Of a stretch of DNA of 64,000 nt, positions 9,070 through 18,676 are shown in pieces. The position numbers and the translations under genes are program-made. How positions within the stretch are numbered: the first letter of the stretch is position 1; every line of letters starts with the position of its first letter. The stretch is from Pseudomonas sp. NFIX28 (GTDB taxonomy: Bacteria > Pseudomonadota > Gammaproteobacteria > Pseudomonadales > Pseudomonadaceae): the NCBI RefSeq assembly GCF_900107395.1, contig NZ_FNPW01000003.1:112632-176631 (forward strand), given 5' to 3'. Under the pieces are notes generated by a model. It searched no databases, was not told where the DNA came from, and was given only the letters and a program-made list of their open reading frames with translations.

Positions 9070-9086
9070 TCGCCATTGAGTGGCGA
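9070..9086. promoter_or_regulatory. Candidate LysR operator between divergent genes
   Basis: TCGCCA-TTGAG-TGGCGA is a perfect 6-bp inverted repeat with a 5-nt spacer. It lies in the 99-bp divergent promoter region, which fits LysR dyads. Binding is inferred. Confidence 0.5.
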
Positions 9087-9125
9087 ATCATCATAGCCGC
9101 TCGACCCTTTCAACGGAGCATGGGC

Positions 9126-9788
9126 ATGCGTATTGGCATTATCGGAGCAGGTTTTATCGGGCGCGCCGTGGCGCAACTGGCCTTGGCAGCGGGGCATGAG
9201 GTGATGCTCAGCAATTCCCGTGGACCGCAGACCATGAGCAGCGTGGCCAGTGGCATTCGCGGCAGCCGCATCGGCAGCGTCGAAGACGCCGTGCGGTTTG
9301 GCGAGCACGTGCTGGTGGCCATTCCACTGGCTCATTACCGCAGCCTCCTCGCGGCCTTGCTGGCCGGCAAGACGGTAATGGACGCCAACAACTATTACCC
9401 GGATCGCGACGGCCATATCGAGGCCCTGGACCGCTTTGAAACCACCACCAGCCAATTGCTCGCCGAGCATCTCGAAGGCGCCCGGGTGGTGAAGGTGTTC
9501 AACGCCATCCTCGCCCAGGACCTGCTGACCGACGGCCGCCCCAGCGCTGCCCCTGATCGCCGCGCCCTGCCCATTGCCGGCGACGATCCGCAGGCCAAGG
9601 CGCAAGTCGTGCAGTTACTCGACGAGCTGGGTTTCGACACTGTCGATGGCGGCGGCCTAGCGGACAGCTGGCGCTTCGAACGGGCCAAACCGGCCTACTG
9701 CATCCCGCTGGATAAACCGGGGCTGCGTGCCGCCCTGGCGGCAGCGCAGCGGCAAGTCGAACTGCCCGAAGGCTCCTGGCGCTCCTGA
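9126..9788 (+). CDS. NAD(P)-binding oxidoreductase, F420-dependent NADP reductase-like
   Basis: A 220-residue Rossmann-fold protein. The nucleotide-binding loop GIIGAGFIG is at residues 3-11, followed by SNSRGP, which favours NADP. The family (NADPH-dependent F420 reductase-like / ProC N-terminal-like) reduces or oxidises small carbonyl compounds, and Pseudomonas itself does not use F420. The start at 9126 is chosen because GGAG at 9115-9118 is well spaced; the ATG two codons earlier would be too close. It is probably controlled by the divergent LysR gene. The substrate is unknown. Confidence 0.82.
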   Translation: MRIGIIGAGFIGRAVAQLALAAGHEVMLSNSRGPQTMSSVASGIRGSRIGSVEDAVRFGEHVLVAIPLAHYRSLLAALLAGKTVMDANNYYPDRDGHIEALDRFETTTSQLLAEHLEGARVVKVFNAILAQDLLTDGRPSAAPDRRALPIAGDDPQAKAQVVQLLDELGFDTVDGGGLADSWRFERAKPAYCIPLDKPGLRAALAAAQRQVELPEGSWRS

Positions 9789-9824
9789 GGCCAGGGCAAA
9801 GCAACCGCTCTGCCGAGCTAAAAA

Positions 9825-9846
9825 AAACGACCCGTTGGGGTCGTTT
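9825..9846 (+). terminator. Intrinsic terminator
   Basis: AAACGACCC (9825-9833), loop GTTG, GGGTCGTTT (9838-9846), with an A-run upstream and T at the end. It lies between convergent genes and may act in both directions. Confidence 0.85.
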
Positions 9847-9980
9847 GCATAGCCTGGCCTGGGTGTCGGTGCGCTATCGCTCAACGGGGCCCAGCCCCTT
9901 GCGAGCAACTGGCTTACGCCAGCACCGCAGGCACAGGGTGGCAGCAAGGTGACGACAAGCGGCCAGGCAGCGGCGGCGGA

Positions 9981-10526
9981 TCAATGCCCGCGGGCGTCGA
10001 AATCCGCGCGGGTCATTTCGAAAAACTTGCTCGGCAAGCCTTCGAACTCGCCGTCGCGCACAAATCGAAAACCCAGCTTGCGCGCCACCCCCAGCGAGGC
10101 CTCGTTCAAGGCATGGGCATCGGCGACGATGCGCTCGACTCCAGCCCCGAGAAAAGCATGCTCGACGATGCGCCCCGCCGCCTCGGATGCGATCCCCTTG
10201 CCCCACGCCCGCCGCACCAGGCGCCAGCCCATTTCCAGTTCCGGGCCGACGGCCTCGTAGGGAATGAACGACACCCAGCCGAGAAATTCATCCGGCGCGG
10301 ACTTGGCAAAGATCGCCCAATAGCCGCAGTGCTCGCCAAAATCACGCTCCATACGCGAACGCACAAAATCGCGGTGCTCCTCGCCACCGTCCCAGGGGCC
10401 GGGAAGGTAACGGGTGACTTGCGGATCGAGGTCCATGGCGATGCACGCCTCGAAGTGCTCGAAGGTACGCGGGCGCAGCAGCAGGTTGGGAGTTTCAAAG
10501 TGGAGGTTCATCAGCTGGATATCCAT
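9981..10526 (-). CDS. GNAT-family N-acetyltransferase (RimJ/RimL type)
   Basis: A protein of about 181 residues with the acyl-CoA-binding core of the GNAT fold. ELEMGWRLVRRAWGKGIASEAAG has the R-x-x-W-G-K-G-I loop that holds the CoA pyrophosphate. The N-terminus (ETPNLLLRPRT) is typical of the RimJ/RimL group, which acetylates N-termini or small amines. The start is uncertain: GTG at 10568, ATG at 10526 and ATG at 10511 are all in frame, none with an ideal ribosome site. I chose 10526. The acceptor substrate is unknown. Confidence 0.8.
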   Translation of the reverse strand: MDIQLMNLHFETPNLLLRPRTFEHFEACIAMDLDPQVTRYLPGPWDGGEEHRDFVRSRMERDFGEHCGYWAIFAKSAPDEFLGWVSFIPYEAVGPELEMGWRLVRRAWGKGIASEAAGRIVEHAFLGAGVERIVADAHALNEASLGVARKLGFRFVRDGEFEGLPSKFFEMTRADFDARGH

Positions 10527-10576
10527 ATCGGCATTGCCGGATACCCTAGCAGAACTTTCTCCTGACACACCGACAC

Positions 10577-10691
10577 CTGTAGGGAACGAAGCTTGCTCGC
10601 GACAAGGCCATCACAGGCAGCCACCCTGTTCCAGGCGACAACTCCTGGATGAGATCCTTGACGCCATCGCGGGCAAGCCTCGCTCCTACAG
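10577..10691. repeat. REP element pair (GAGCGAAGCTTGCTCGCGA type)
   Basis: Two inverted copies of the Pseudomonas REP core: CTGTAGGGAACGAAGCTTGC near 10577 and GCAAGCCTCGCTCCTACAG ending at 10691. Together they form an imperfect long hairpin (REPIN-like). The first copy has a GAGC-to-GGAAC change. Confidence 0.7.
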
Positions 10692-10700
10692 AAACCGCGG

Positions 10701-11717
10701 CTACTGCTCCAACAGCGCCCGGATATCGTTGAACAACGCGCGAGGGATTTGAACGCCGTGCTGCGCGCTGCGGGCCCTGGCCTCGAAGCGCCGCTGCGAC
10801 GGCAGCCGCGCGCCTTGCCCAGTGATGGCGGCGAATAGCCCTTCGGCGCGCTCCAGGCCTTGCTGGTAGCCCTCGCCCAAAAACACTTGGGGATCGAACG
10901 CCAGGATCAGCTCGCCATGGCAGGGCGCTGCGCCGACGCCAGCGTCGAAGGCCATGGACTCGGCGCTGGTGAGGTCGCCGATCAGGGCGCCGGCCAGCAG
11001 TTCGATCATCGCCGCCAGGGCTGAGCCCTTGTGCCCGCCGAAGGTTTGCATGGCGCCTTGCAGGGCCGCCTTGGCATCTGTGGTCGGCTGGCCCTGGGCG
11101 TCGATGGCCCAGTGCTCGGGAATGGCTTTGCCTTGGCGCGCGTGCAGCTCGATATCGCCGCGGGCAATGGCGCTTGTGGCGAAGTCGAACACGAACGGCT
11201 GGCCGCCCGGTCGTGGCCAGGCGAAGGCCAGGGGGTTGGTGCCGAACACCGGCTTGCTCCCGCCGGCCGGCGCTACCCAGCTATGGCTGGGGTTCATGGC
11301 GATGCCCACCAGCCCGGCGGCGGCGATGGCCTCGACCTCCGGCCACAAAGCGGAGAAGTGAAAACACCGCTTGATCGCCATGGCCGCCAGCCCCTGGCTG
11401 CGGGCCTTTTCCGCCAGCAGCGGCAGGCCGGTCTGGAACGCCAGCAGGGAATAGCCGTAGTGCGCATCGACTTCCAGCACGCCGGCAGAGATATGCCGCA
11501 GGCTCGGCTCGGCCAGCGGGTCGACCTTGCCTTCGCGCACGGAACGCACGCAGCCCAGCAGGCGATACAGGCCATGGGAATGGCATTCGTCGCGCTGCCC
11601 CTGGGTGATCACCTCGGCAATGGCCCGGGCATGGGCGTCGGACAGGCCGTGGCGGGTCAGCACCGTGAAGGACAGGTCCTGGACTTCGGCGAGGGAAAGG
11701 GTGACGAGTTCGGACAT
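10701..11717 (-). CDS. lhpD: Delta1-pyrroline-2-carboxylate reductase-type Ldh-family dehydrogenase (LhpD)
   Basis: A 338-residue member of the malate/L-lactate dehydrogenase (type 2, DpkA) family, an NAD(P)H enzyme unrelated to classical Rossmann dehydrogenases. SHGLYRLLG, the NPSHSWVAPAGG segment and FGTNPLAFAWPRP are characteristic. Family members reduce cyclic imino acids such as delta1-pyrroline-2-carboxylate to L-proline. It is the last gene of the minus-strand hydroxyproline operon, 105 nt beyond the semialdehyde dehydrogenase. That neighbourhood is the basis for the LhpD name. Exact substrate preference is not visible. Confidence 0.82.
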   Translation of the reverse strand: MSELVTLSLAEVQDLSFTVLTRHGLSDAHARAIAEVITQGQRDECHSHGLYRLLGCVRSVREGKVDPLAEPSLRHISAGVLEVDAHYGYSLLAFQTGLPLLAEKARSQGLAAMAIKRCFHFSALWPEVEAIAAAGLVGIAMNPSHSWVAPAGGSKPVFGTNPLAFAWPRPGGQPFVFDFATSAIARGDIELHARQGKAIPEHWAIDAQGQPTTDAKAALQGAMQTFGGHKGSALAAMIELLAGALIGDLTSAESMAFDAGVGAAPCHGELILAFDPQVFLGEGYQQGLERAEGLFAAITGQGARLPSQRRFEARARSAQHGVQIPRALFNDIRALLEQ

Positions 11718-11822
11718 GAGGCTTTTGCTCCGATAAAAACCTTGGGGCCGGAAAGCCCGGCCCTATGGGTTGAAGGTGAGAACGCCGCAGGCCTGCGGCC
11801 TGATCGCAGCCTGCGGCAGCGG

Positions 11823-13397
11823 CTACAACGGGCGCTCGCCATTGAGGCGCTGCGGAACGTGCCAGGGGTTGTCGCTGCGCAAGGCCTGCGGCAACAGCGC
11901 TTGCGGCAAATCCTGATAAGACACCGGGCGCAGGAAACGCTGGATCGCCAGGCTGCCCACCGACGTGGTGCGCGTATCGGAAGTGGCCGGGAACGGCCCG
12001 CCATGGACCATGGCATGGCCGACTTCGACCCCGGTGCCGAAACCATTGACCAGCAGACGGCCGGCCTTTCGCTCCAGCAACGGCAGCCATTCCCGGGCTT
12101 GCGGATGGTCGGCGTCGCTCAGGTGCAGGGCGATGGTCAGTTGGCCTTCCAGGCTCGCCAGCAGCGCTTTCATCTGCGCGGCATCCGTGCAACGCACGAT
12201 CAACGAGGCCGGGCCGAAGATTTCTTCACGCAGCTCAGCGCGGGCCATGAAGGCCTCGGCCGACGTCGCGAACAGCGCGGCACGGGCCTGGTAACGTTCG
12301 CCATCGGCACCCTGCCCCACAGTGTCCACCTCGGCATGCTGCCCAAGCCGCTCGACGCCCTGGCAATAGCTGGCATGGATGCCCGGCGTCAGCATGGTCT
12401 GCGCGGGTGCCAGCTTGAGCGCGGCTGCCGCTGCGGTTTCGAATCCGCGCAACGCCGGGCTGTCGATGGCCAGGATCAACCCCGGGTTGGTGCAGAACTG
12501 CCCGGCGCCCAGGACCAGGGAGCCGACAAAGGCCTTGGCGATGTCTTCGCCGCGCTCGGCCAGCGCATGGGCCAACAGCAGCACCGGGTTGATCGAGCTC
12601 ATTTCGGCATACACCGGAATCGGCTCTTCACGGGCCTGGGCGATCTTCATCAACGCCACGCCGCCACTGCGCGAGCCGGTAAAGCCCACGGCCTTGATCC
12701 GAGCATCCGCCACCAGCCCCTGGCCGATGCGGCGGCCGGAATCGAACAGCAGCGAGAACACGCCTTCCGGCAATCCCTGGCTGTGCACCGCCTGCTGGAT
12801 CGCCTGGCCTACCAGTTCCGAAGTGCCGGGGTGCGCCGAATGCGCCTTGACCACCACCGGGCAACCGGCGGCCAGCGCCGAAGCGGTGTCGCCGCCGGCC
12901 ACGGAGAACGCCAGGGGAAAATTCGAGGCGCCGAACACCGCCACCGGCCCGATAGCGATGTGGCGCAGGCGCAGATCGACCTTGGGCAAGGGCTGGCGCT
13001 CGGGCTGCGCCGGATCGATGCGCGCCTCCAGGAAACCGCCGTCGCGCACCACCGCCGCGAACAAGCGCAACTGGCCGACCGTGCGCCCCCGCTCGCCTTC
13101 CAGGCGGGCACGCGGCAGGCCGGTCTCGCTCATGCAGCGCTCGATCAGCTCATCGCCCAGGGCGAGGATGTTGCTGGCGATGTTCTCGAGAAAAGCCGCG
13201 CGCTGCTCCAGGCTGGTTTCCCGATAGCGGTCCAATGCCGCCTCGGCCAGGGCGCAGGCCCGCTCCAGCTCGTTCGGGCCGGCGCCGCCGAACCCCGGCG
13301 CCAGGGCCTCGCCGCTGGCGGCGGCCAGCGCACGCACTTCGCCATGGCTACCGCGCACGCGGGTTTGGCCGATCAGCAGTTGTCCTGTTACAGGCAT
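11823..13397 (-). CDS. lhpG: Alpha-ketoglutarate semialdehyde (2,5-dioxopentanoate) dehydrogenase
   Basis: A 524-residue aldehyde dehydrogenase. Catalytic Cys302 is in [10 protein letters not shown], and the general base Glu265 is in YAEMSS. The NAD(P)-binding parts [18 protein letters not shown] (154 onward) and GFTGSRSGG (238 onward) are clear, and the ASNFP and FTGS variants are typical of 2,5-dioxovalerate dehydrogenases. It oxidises alpha-ketoglutarate semialdehyde to alpha-ketoglutarate, the last step of hydroxyproline breakdown, directly after the LhpC deaminase encoded upstream. AGAGGTAA precedes the ATG. Confidence 0.93.
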   Translation of the reverse strand: MPVTGQLLIGQTRVRGSHGEVRALAAASGEALAPGFGGAGPNELERACALAEAALDRYRETSLEQRAAFLENIASNILALGDELIERCMSETGLPRARLEGERGRTVGQLRLFAAVVRDGGFLEARIDPAQPERQPLPKVDLRLRHIAIGPVAVFGASNFPLAFSVAGGDTASALAAGCPVVVKAHSAHPGTSELVGQAIQQAVHSQGLPEGVFSLLFDSGRRIGQGLVADARIKAVGFTGSRSGGVALMKIAQAREEPIPVYAEMSSINPVLLLAHALAERGEDIAKAFVGSLVLGAGQFCTNPGLILAIDSPALRGFETAAAAALKLAPAQTMLTPGIHASYCQGVERLGQHAEVDTVGQGADGERYQARAALFATSAEAFMARAELREEIFGPASLIVRCTDAAQMKALLASLEGQLTIALHLSDADHPQAREWLPLLERKAGRLLVNGFGTGVEVGHAMVHGGPFPATSDTRTTSVGSLAIQRFLRPVSYQDLPQALLPQALRSDNPWHVPQRLNGERPL

Positions 13398-13467
13398 GGG
13401 TTACCTCTCTGGATAAATGGCGTGAGCGAAATGAAGGACCTGGGCCGAATGGAAGGCCGGACAGCAA

Positions 13468-15036
13468 TCATTCGTCTTCCCCTTCGAGCACCAGCTTGCT
13501 GGCCGGCACGCCGGTATTGGCTCCCCAGTAGTAGATGCACAGGGCCATGGCGGTGACGACCAGGGTGTCGTAAGGGTGGGTCAGGGTGCCGATACCGCCG
13601 AAGCTGCCCAGGTAGGAAATGACGATGGTCAGGGCGTAAAAAGCGATCAGCCACAGGGACGAGCGCACCTGTTCGGTCAGGCTCAGGTGGTCGGTGGGCA
13701 CCAGGCGCTTGCAGCACAGATAGATGACGAACATCAGGATCTGCAGGCCCAGCAGCCAGGACACCGTGCTCCAACCCGACCAGTAGACGATCAGCGCGGC
13801 GATGACAAAGGACACCGGCCCCAACACGCCGAAACCGCTGACCCGGAATGGCCGCCGCAGGTCCGGCGCGCTCTTGCGCAGCGCCGCCACGCTGATCGGG
13901 GCAATCGCATAACTCAGCACCAGGGCCGCCGACACTACGTTGATCAACGCCTCCCAGGACGGGAACGGCAAGGTCCAGAACACCGACAAGCCGAAGGTCA
14001 GCCACAGCGCCGGGCGCGGAATGCCGGATTCCTCGTCGATGCGGGTGAAGATCTTGAAGAAGGTCCCGGTCTTCGCCCAGCCATACACCACCCGCGGCGT
14101 GGCGTTCATGTAGATGTTGCCGCAGCCGCTGGGGGAGATGACCGCGTCCGCCACCACCAGATAGGCCAGCCAGCCGACGCCCAGGGTCAGGGCGATATCG
14201 CGATACGGCAGGGAGAACTCCTTGCTGATGCTGCTCCAGCCGTTGGCCAGCATGTCGGTGGGAATACTGCCGAGGAACGCCAATTGCAGCAGGCCGTAAA
14301 TCAGGGTCGAGAGCAGCACCGAAAGGATCAGCGCGATGGGAATGGTGCGCTGCGGATTGCGCACTTCGCTGGCCACCGAAATGATCGGCGTCAGGCCCAG
14401 GTAGGCGAAGATGATGCCGCCGGCGGACACCGCCATTTCGATACCGGACAGGCCGAAAGGGGCAAAGCCCTGGATATAGAAATTCTCCGGCTTGAAGAAG
14501 GTAAACAGCACGCCGATGACCAGCAGCGGCACGACGAATTTGAACAGGCTGATGAAATTGTTGGATTTGGCGAAGGTCTTGACGCTGGAGTAGTTGAGCC
14601 AGAAGAACAGGCACAACAGGGCGAGCTGCACCAGCCAGCCGATGATGGTCGGGTTGCTGGTGCCGGCATGGGTCAGCCCCGGAAACCAGGCCGCCGCGTA
14701 TTGCCGCGCCGCGACCACTTCGATCGCCACCAGGCTGGAAAACGCGATCAGCGTGATAAAGCCCATCAGGTAGCCCAGCAACGGGCCGTGGGAGAACACC
14801 GGATAGCGCACCACCCCGCCCGCTCGTGGCAGCGCCGCGCCCAGTTCGCAGTAGACAATGCCCAGCAGCAGGACGGCGAAGCCGCCGAGCAGCCAGGAGA
14901 AGATCCCCGCCGGCCCGGCAATCGCCGAGACATGGCTGGCGGCGAACAACCAGCCGGAGCCGAAGATCGCCCCCAGGCCGATGAAAGTGAGGTCAACCAG
15001 AGAGAGCTGTTTCTTGAATTTGCCTTGGCCTGACAT
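13468..15036 (-). CDS. APC-family amino-acid permease, probable hydroxyproline transporter
   Basis: A 522-residue inner-membrane protein with about 12 hydrophobic helices. The N-terminus has the APC signature GLGAIFGSGWLFAA (helix 1). It lies between the deaminase gene and the semialdehyde dehydrogenase gene, so uptake of hydroxyproline (or its epimer) is a reasonable inference. P. aeruginosa uses an ABC transporter in its equivalent locus, so this species differs. No biochemical specificity can be read from sequence. The gap to the next gene is 70 nt, consistent with one operon. Confidence 0.85.
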   Translation of the reverse strand: MSGQGKFKKQLSLVDLTFIGLGAIFGSGWLFAASHVSAIAGPAGIFSWLLGGFAVLLLGIVYCELGAALPRAGGVVRYPVFSHGPLLGYLMGFITLIAFSSLVAIEVVAARQYAAAWFPGLTHAGTSNPTIIGWLVQLALLCLFFWLNYSSVKTFAKSNNFISLFKFVVPLLVIGVLFTFFKPENFYIQGFAPFGLSGIEMAVSAGGIIFAYLGLTPIISVASEVRNPQRTIPIALILSVLLSTLIYGLLQLAFLGSIPTDMLANGWSSISKEFSLPYRDIALTLGVGWLAYLVVADAVISPSGCGNIYMNATPRVVYGWAKTGTFFKIFTRIDEESGIPRPALWLTFGLSVFWTLPFPSWEALINVVSAALVLSYAIAPISVAALRKSAPDLRRPFRVSGFGVLGPVSFVIAALIVYWSGWSTVSWLLGLQILMFVIYLCCKRLVPTDHLSLTEQVRSSLWLIAFYALTIVISYLGSFGGIGTLTHPYDTLVVTAMALCIYYWGANTGVPASKLVLEGEDE

Positions 15037-15199
15037 AGGCGCGCCTTCTTATTGAGTTATTGGAGTAGGCAGATCGAATGTCACGTCGCCCCCTGAAGAT
15101 CGACGTGGTGAAACATGGCACCGCACCAGTGCCCGATTGTTCTTCTCATGGACCAGGACACCCCACGACGCATGGCGCGGGGGCGTCCCGTCGGCGGGT

Positions 15200-16120
15200 T
15201 TACAGGCCCACGTCCGGCAGCTGCGGACGCTCGGCCAGGGCCTTGGCGACTATCGCCTTGACCTCGGCCAGGGTTTCGCCTTGCAGGGGCAGGCGCGGTG
15301 GGCGGGTGATCGAGGAGCCGCGACCGACCAGCTCCTCACAGAGCTTGATGCACTGCACCAGGTCCGGGCGCGCATCCAGGTGCAGCAGCGGCATGAACCA
15401 GCGGTACAGCGCCAGGGCCTCTTCGAAGCGTTTTTCCTTGGCCAGGCGGAACAGGGTCTCGCCCTCTTTCGGGAAGGCGGTGGACATCCCGGAGATCCAG
15501 CCTTCGGCGCCGACGGCGATGCTTTCCACCACCACGTCATCCAGGCCGGCGAACAGCACGAAACGGTCGCCCACGGCATTGCGCAGGTCGATGAAGCGCC
15601 GAGTGTCGCCGGAGGAGTCCTTGAAGCAGACGATGTTTTCGCAGTCCTGCAGGGCGATCAGCACGTCCGGGGTAACGTCGTTTTTGTAGATCGGCGGGTT
15701 GTTGTAGACCATCACCGGCAAGTCGGTACCGGTGGCGATCGCGCGAAAGTGCGCGGCGGTCTCATGGGACTTGGCCGAGTACACCAGGGCCGGCATGACC
15801 ATCACCCCGTCGACGCCGACCTTGGCCGCTTCACGCACGGTGTTGCGGGCGAAGTCGGTGGTGAACTCGGCGATCCCGGCGATCACCGGCACACGGCCGG
15901 CGGCGGCATCCTTGGCGACTTCGATCACCGAGAGTTTTTCCGCGGTGCTCAGCGAGGTGTTTTCGCCCACGGTGCCACACACCACCAGGCCCGACACCCC
16001 GTCGGCCACCAGGTTGCGCATGACCCTGTGGGTGGCCTCCAGGTCCAGGGAAAAGTCAGGTTTGAACTGGGTGCTGACGGCAGGAAACACACCGCTCCAG
16101 TGGATGGCTTTACGGCTCAT
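15200..16120 (-). CDS. lhpC: Delta1-pyrroline-4-hydroxy-2-carboxylate deaminase (LhpC, DapA family)
   Basis: A 306-residue DapA-superfamily TIM barrel. The Schiff-base Lys167 is in CFKDSSGD, Tyr139 is in VYNNPP, and the carboxylate-binding CGTVGENTSLS loop begins near 48. LhpC removes water and ammonia from 4-hydroxy-pyrroline-2-carboxylate, giving alpha-ketoglutarate semialdehyde. The start is the ATG at 16120; an upstream in-frame extension to 16402 lies in REP-like sequence. It is the first gene of the minus-strand operon and faces the epimerase operon across a 493-bp control region. Confidence 0.92.
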   Translation of the reverse strand: MSRKAIHWSGVFPAVSTQFKPDFSLDLEATHRVMRNLVADGVSGLVVCGTVGENTSLSTAEKLSVIEVAKDAAAGRVPVIAGIAEFTTDFARNTVREAAKVGVDGVMVMPALVYSAKSHETAAHFRAIATGTDLPVMVYNNPPIYKNDVTPDVLIALQDCENIVCFKDSSGDTRRFIDLRNAVGDRFVLFAGLDDVVVESIAVGAEGWISGMSTAFPKEGETLFRLAKEKRFEEALALYRWFMPLLHLDARPDLVQCIKLCEELVGRGSSITRPPRLPLQGETLAEVKAIVAKALAERPQLPDVGL

Positions 16121-16613
16121 GGTCTTGTCCTTGTGGTTGAGTCGGTCGGACCGACAGGCGTTGGAAACGAAAAACAGATTCCGCCTTTCACCGCTTCGCA
16201 GCTTGAGGTTTTTCCCGCCTAAGCAAGACGAAATCGGCACACTCACCCAATCGCCCACTGCCCTTTTCCGTCCATTGCGCCTGCGCACTACCCTCCTTCG
16301 ACCCGCCTGAAACCCCCTGCACCAGCAGCCGCATTGCACACCTGTAGCCGCTGCCGAGGTACGAAGCTGCGATCGGCTGCGCAGCAGTCGTAAACCCGGC
16401 AATTCGGTTTGTCAGAGAGACCGAGGACACAAGGCTGGCGGCCGCTTCGTCGGAATGCCGCCCAACCCGATCGCAGCCTCGTACCTCGGCTGCGGCTACA
16501 GGATGGGCGAGCCCCGGCACTGTGCCAATTTCGTCATCCGCGACAGAGAAAACCCACAAGCGATACCGCCCTTCCTCGCGCCACTCTGTAGGCCTTTTCC
16601 GACAGGTGCTGCC
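16121..16613. promoter_or_regulatory. Divergent control region of the hydroxyproline operons
   Basis: A 493-bp non-coding stretch between lhpC (minus) and lhpA (plus). It holds an inverted pair of REP-like sequences (16341-16376 and 16467-16502). A 6-bp inverted repeat GTCGGT-CGG-ACCGAC lies at 16141-16155, about 20 nt from the lhpC start. A perfect 11-bp palindrome GGCAC-T-GTGCC lies at 16516-16526 on the lhpA side. One or more may be bound by the LhpR regulator, but I see no clear AraC-type direct repeats. Confidence 0.5.
16341..16502. repeat. Inverted REP pair (CTGTAGCCGCTGCCGAGG type)
   Basis: The REP core CCTGTAGCCGCTGCCGAGGT begins at 16341, and its inverted copy ACCTCGGCTGCGGCTACAGG ends at 16502. 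The arms are about 36 nt each and separated by about 90 nt. They match the other REP copies of this type in the window. Confidence 0.8.
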
Positions 16614-17546
16614 ATGAAAAAAATATCCGTCATCGATTCACATACGGGGGGCGAACCGACTCGCCTGGTTATCGACGGCTTTCCCGACCTGGGCGGCGGT
16701 TCGATGGCCCAGCGGCTGGCCGTCCTGCAAGAGCGCCACGACCATTGGCGCACGGCCTGCGTGCTGGAACCGCGGGGCAGCGATGTGCTGGTGGGGGCAT
16801 TGCTGTGCGAGCCGCAGGCGGCGGATGCCTGTGCCGGGGTGATCTTCTTCAATAACAGCGGCTACCTGGGTATGTGCGGCCACGGCACCATCGGCCTGGT
16901 GCGCTCGCTGCATCACCTGGGGCGCATCGAACCAGGCGTGCACCGCATCGAAACCCCGGTCGGCACCGTCAGCGCGACCCTGCACGACGACCTGTCGGTC
17001 AGTGTGCGCAACGTGCCGGCCTACCGTCATCGCAGCGGCGTCGAACTGCAACTGCCCGGCCACGGCACAGTCCGCGGCGACATTGCCTGGGGCGGCAACT
17101 GGTTCTTCCTGATCAGCGAGCATGGCCAGCGCATCGCCCTGGACAACGTCGAAGCCCTGACCCACTACACCTGGGCCGTGCGCGAAGCCCTGGAGGCCGC
17201 CGGCATCAGCGGCGCCGACGGTGGCGTGATCGACCATATCGAGCTGTTCGCCGACGACGAGCAGGCCGACAGCCGCAACTTCGTGCTGTGCCCCGGCAAA
17301 GCCTACGACCGCTCCCCCTGCGGCACCGGCACCAGCGCCAAGCTGGCTTGCCTGGCCGCCGACGGCAAGCTGGCGCCCGGTGCGACCTGGCGCCAGGCCA
17401 GCGTGATCGGCAGCCAGTTCAGCGCCCGCTACGAGCAGGCCGGCGAACAAATCATCCCGACCATTCGCGGCACCGCCCATATCAGCGCCGAGGCCTGCCT
17501 GCTGATCGAAGACAACGACCCCTTCGGCTGGGGCATCGTCTCGTGA
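16614..17546 (+). CDS. lhpA: 4-hydroxyproline 2-epimerase (LhpA)
   Basis: A 310-residue member of the proline racemase superfamily. Both catalytic cysteines are present, Cys88 in GMCGHG and Cys236 in SPCGTGTSA; this Cys/Cys pair marks true epimerases rather than the Ser/Thr-containing hydroxyproline dehydratases. It converts trans-4-hydroxy-L-proline to cis-4-hydroxy-D-proline, the first step of the pathway. The start is ATG 16614. Its stop overlaps the GTG start of the next gene by 3 nt. It is the first gene of the plus-strand operon. Confidence 0.95.
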   Translation: MKKISVIDSHTGGEPTRLVIDGFPDLGGGSMAQRLAVLQERHDHWRTACVLEPRGSDVLVGALLCEPQAADACAGVIFFNNSGYLGMCGHGTIGLVRSLHHLGRIEPGVHRIETPVGTVSATLHDDLSVSVRNVPAYRHRSGVELQLPGHGTVRGDIAWGGNWFFLISEHGQRIALDNVEALTHYTWAVREALEAAGISGADGGVIDHIELFADDEQADSRNFVLCPGKAYDRSPCGTGTSAKLACLAADGKLAPGATWRQASVIGSQFSARYEQAGEQIIPTIRGTAHISAEACLLIEDNDPFGWGIVS

Positions 17547-18676
17547 GCGAGCCGGCCGAAGCCGACGTCCTGGTGATCGGCGGCGGCATAGTCGGGGCCG
17601 CCTGCGCCCATGAAATGGCGCGCCGCGGCCTGCGGGTCCGGGTGCTCGACAACGCCAGCGGCGGCGCCACCGGCGCGGGCATGGGCCACTTGGTGGCAAT
17701 GGACGACAACCCCGCCGAACTGGCGCTGAGTCACTACTCCATCGGCCTGTGGAACCAGCTGCGAAGCCAGCTGCCAGGCGCCTGCGCCTACCGCAATTGC
17801 GGCACCCTGTGGCTGGCCGCCGACCATGCGGAAATGGACCTGGCCCGGGCCAAGCAGGCCACCCTGGCCGAACATGGGGTAGCTGGCGAGTTGCTCGACA
17901 GCACCGCCCTGGCCGAGCTCGAACCCTTGTTGCGCAAAGGGCTTGGCGGCGCCTTGAAGATTCCCGGCGACGGCATTCTCTACGCCCCGGCCACCGCCCA
18001 CTGGCTGTTGCATGACACCCCCGGGGTCAGCTTCGAGCGCGCTACGGTCAGCGCCATCGCCGCCCATCGCGTCGAGCTGGATGACGGCCGCGTGCTGCGC
18101 GCCGAGTATGTGGTGCTGGCCAATGGGCTGGCGGCTGCAACGCTGCTGCCGGAATTGCCGCTGCGGCCGAAAAAGGGCCATCTGCTGATCACCGATCGTT
18201 ACCCGCAACAGGTGTCGCACCAACTGGTGGAGCTGGGCTACGCCGCCAGCGCCCACGCCAGCAACGGCACCTCGGTGGCGTTCAATGTGCAGCCACGGCC
18301 GACCGGGCAATTGCTGATCGGTTCGTCCCGGCAATTCGACACCCTCGACCCGGCCATCGAACCCGCGGTGCTGGCGCCCATGTTGCGCCGCGCCGTGGAT
18401 TATCTGCCGGGCCTCGCGCGATGGAACGGGATCCGCGCCTGGACCGGGTTTCGCGCCGCCAGCCCGGATGGCCTGCCGATACTGGGCGAACATCCCCGTC
18501 ACCCAGGCCTGTGGCTGGCGGTCGGGCATGAAGGCCTGGGCGTCACCACCGCCCCCGGCAGCGGCCGCCTGCTGACCAGCCTGATGCTCGGCGAACGGCC
18601 GGATATCAACCCCCATCCCTATCGACCCGAGCGCTTCGCCGCCCTCACCGCCGCCCTGCCTGGAGCCCCCTCATGA
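17543..18676 (+). CDS. D-hydroxyproline dehydrogenase, FAD subunit (SoxB/DAAO-like, beta type)
   Basis: A 377-residue FAD-dependent amine oxidoreductase. The dinucleotide-binding motif [19 protein letters not shown] begins near residue 11. The C-terminal [19 protein letters not shown] and [14 protein letters not shown] segments are typical of the D-amino-acid/sarcosine oxidase family. It oxidises cis-4-hydroxy-D-proline to the pyrroline imino acid together with the two following proteins. Translation starts at GTG 17543, overlapping the lhpA stop (GTGA), and the end overlaps the next gene (ATGA). The three-subunit form is known from P. aeruginosa (LhpB/E/F); I do not assign the letters. Confidence 0.9.
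   Translation: MSEPAEADVLVIGGGIVGAACAHEMARRGLRVRVLDNASGGATGAGMGHLVAMDDNPAELALSHYSIGLWNQLRSQLPGACAYRNCGTLWLAADHAEMDLARAKQATLAEHGVAGELLDSTALAELEPLLRKGLGGALKIPGDGILYAPATAHWLLHDTPGVSFERATVSAIAAHRVELDDGRVLRAEYVVLANGLAAATLLPELPLRPKKGHLLITDRYPQQVSHQLVELGYAASAHASNGTSVAFNVQPRPTGQLLIGSSRQFDTLDPAIEPAVLAPMLRRAVDYLPGLARWNGIRAWTGFRAASPDGLPILGEHPRHPGLWLAVGHEGLGVTTAPGSGRLLTSLMLGERPDINPHPYRPERFAALTAALPGAPS

Noticed and set aside
11031..13556. A 2.5-kb plus-strand open frame across the LhpD and semialdehyde dehydrogenase genes
   Set aside because: It crosses two well-supported minus-strand genes and their gap and shows Gln/Arg/His-rich shadow composition.
15200..16402. Longer version of the lhpC protein starting at 16402
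   Set aside because: The extra residues come from REP sequence and do not resemble DapA-family N-termini; ATG 16120 fits the family.
16874..18676. A 600-residue single frame from 16874 covering most of lhpA and the FAD subunit
   Set aside because: The first part is an out-of-frame shadow of lhpA; the real FAD subunit begins at GTG 17543, overlapping the lhpA stop.
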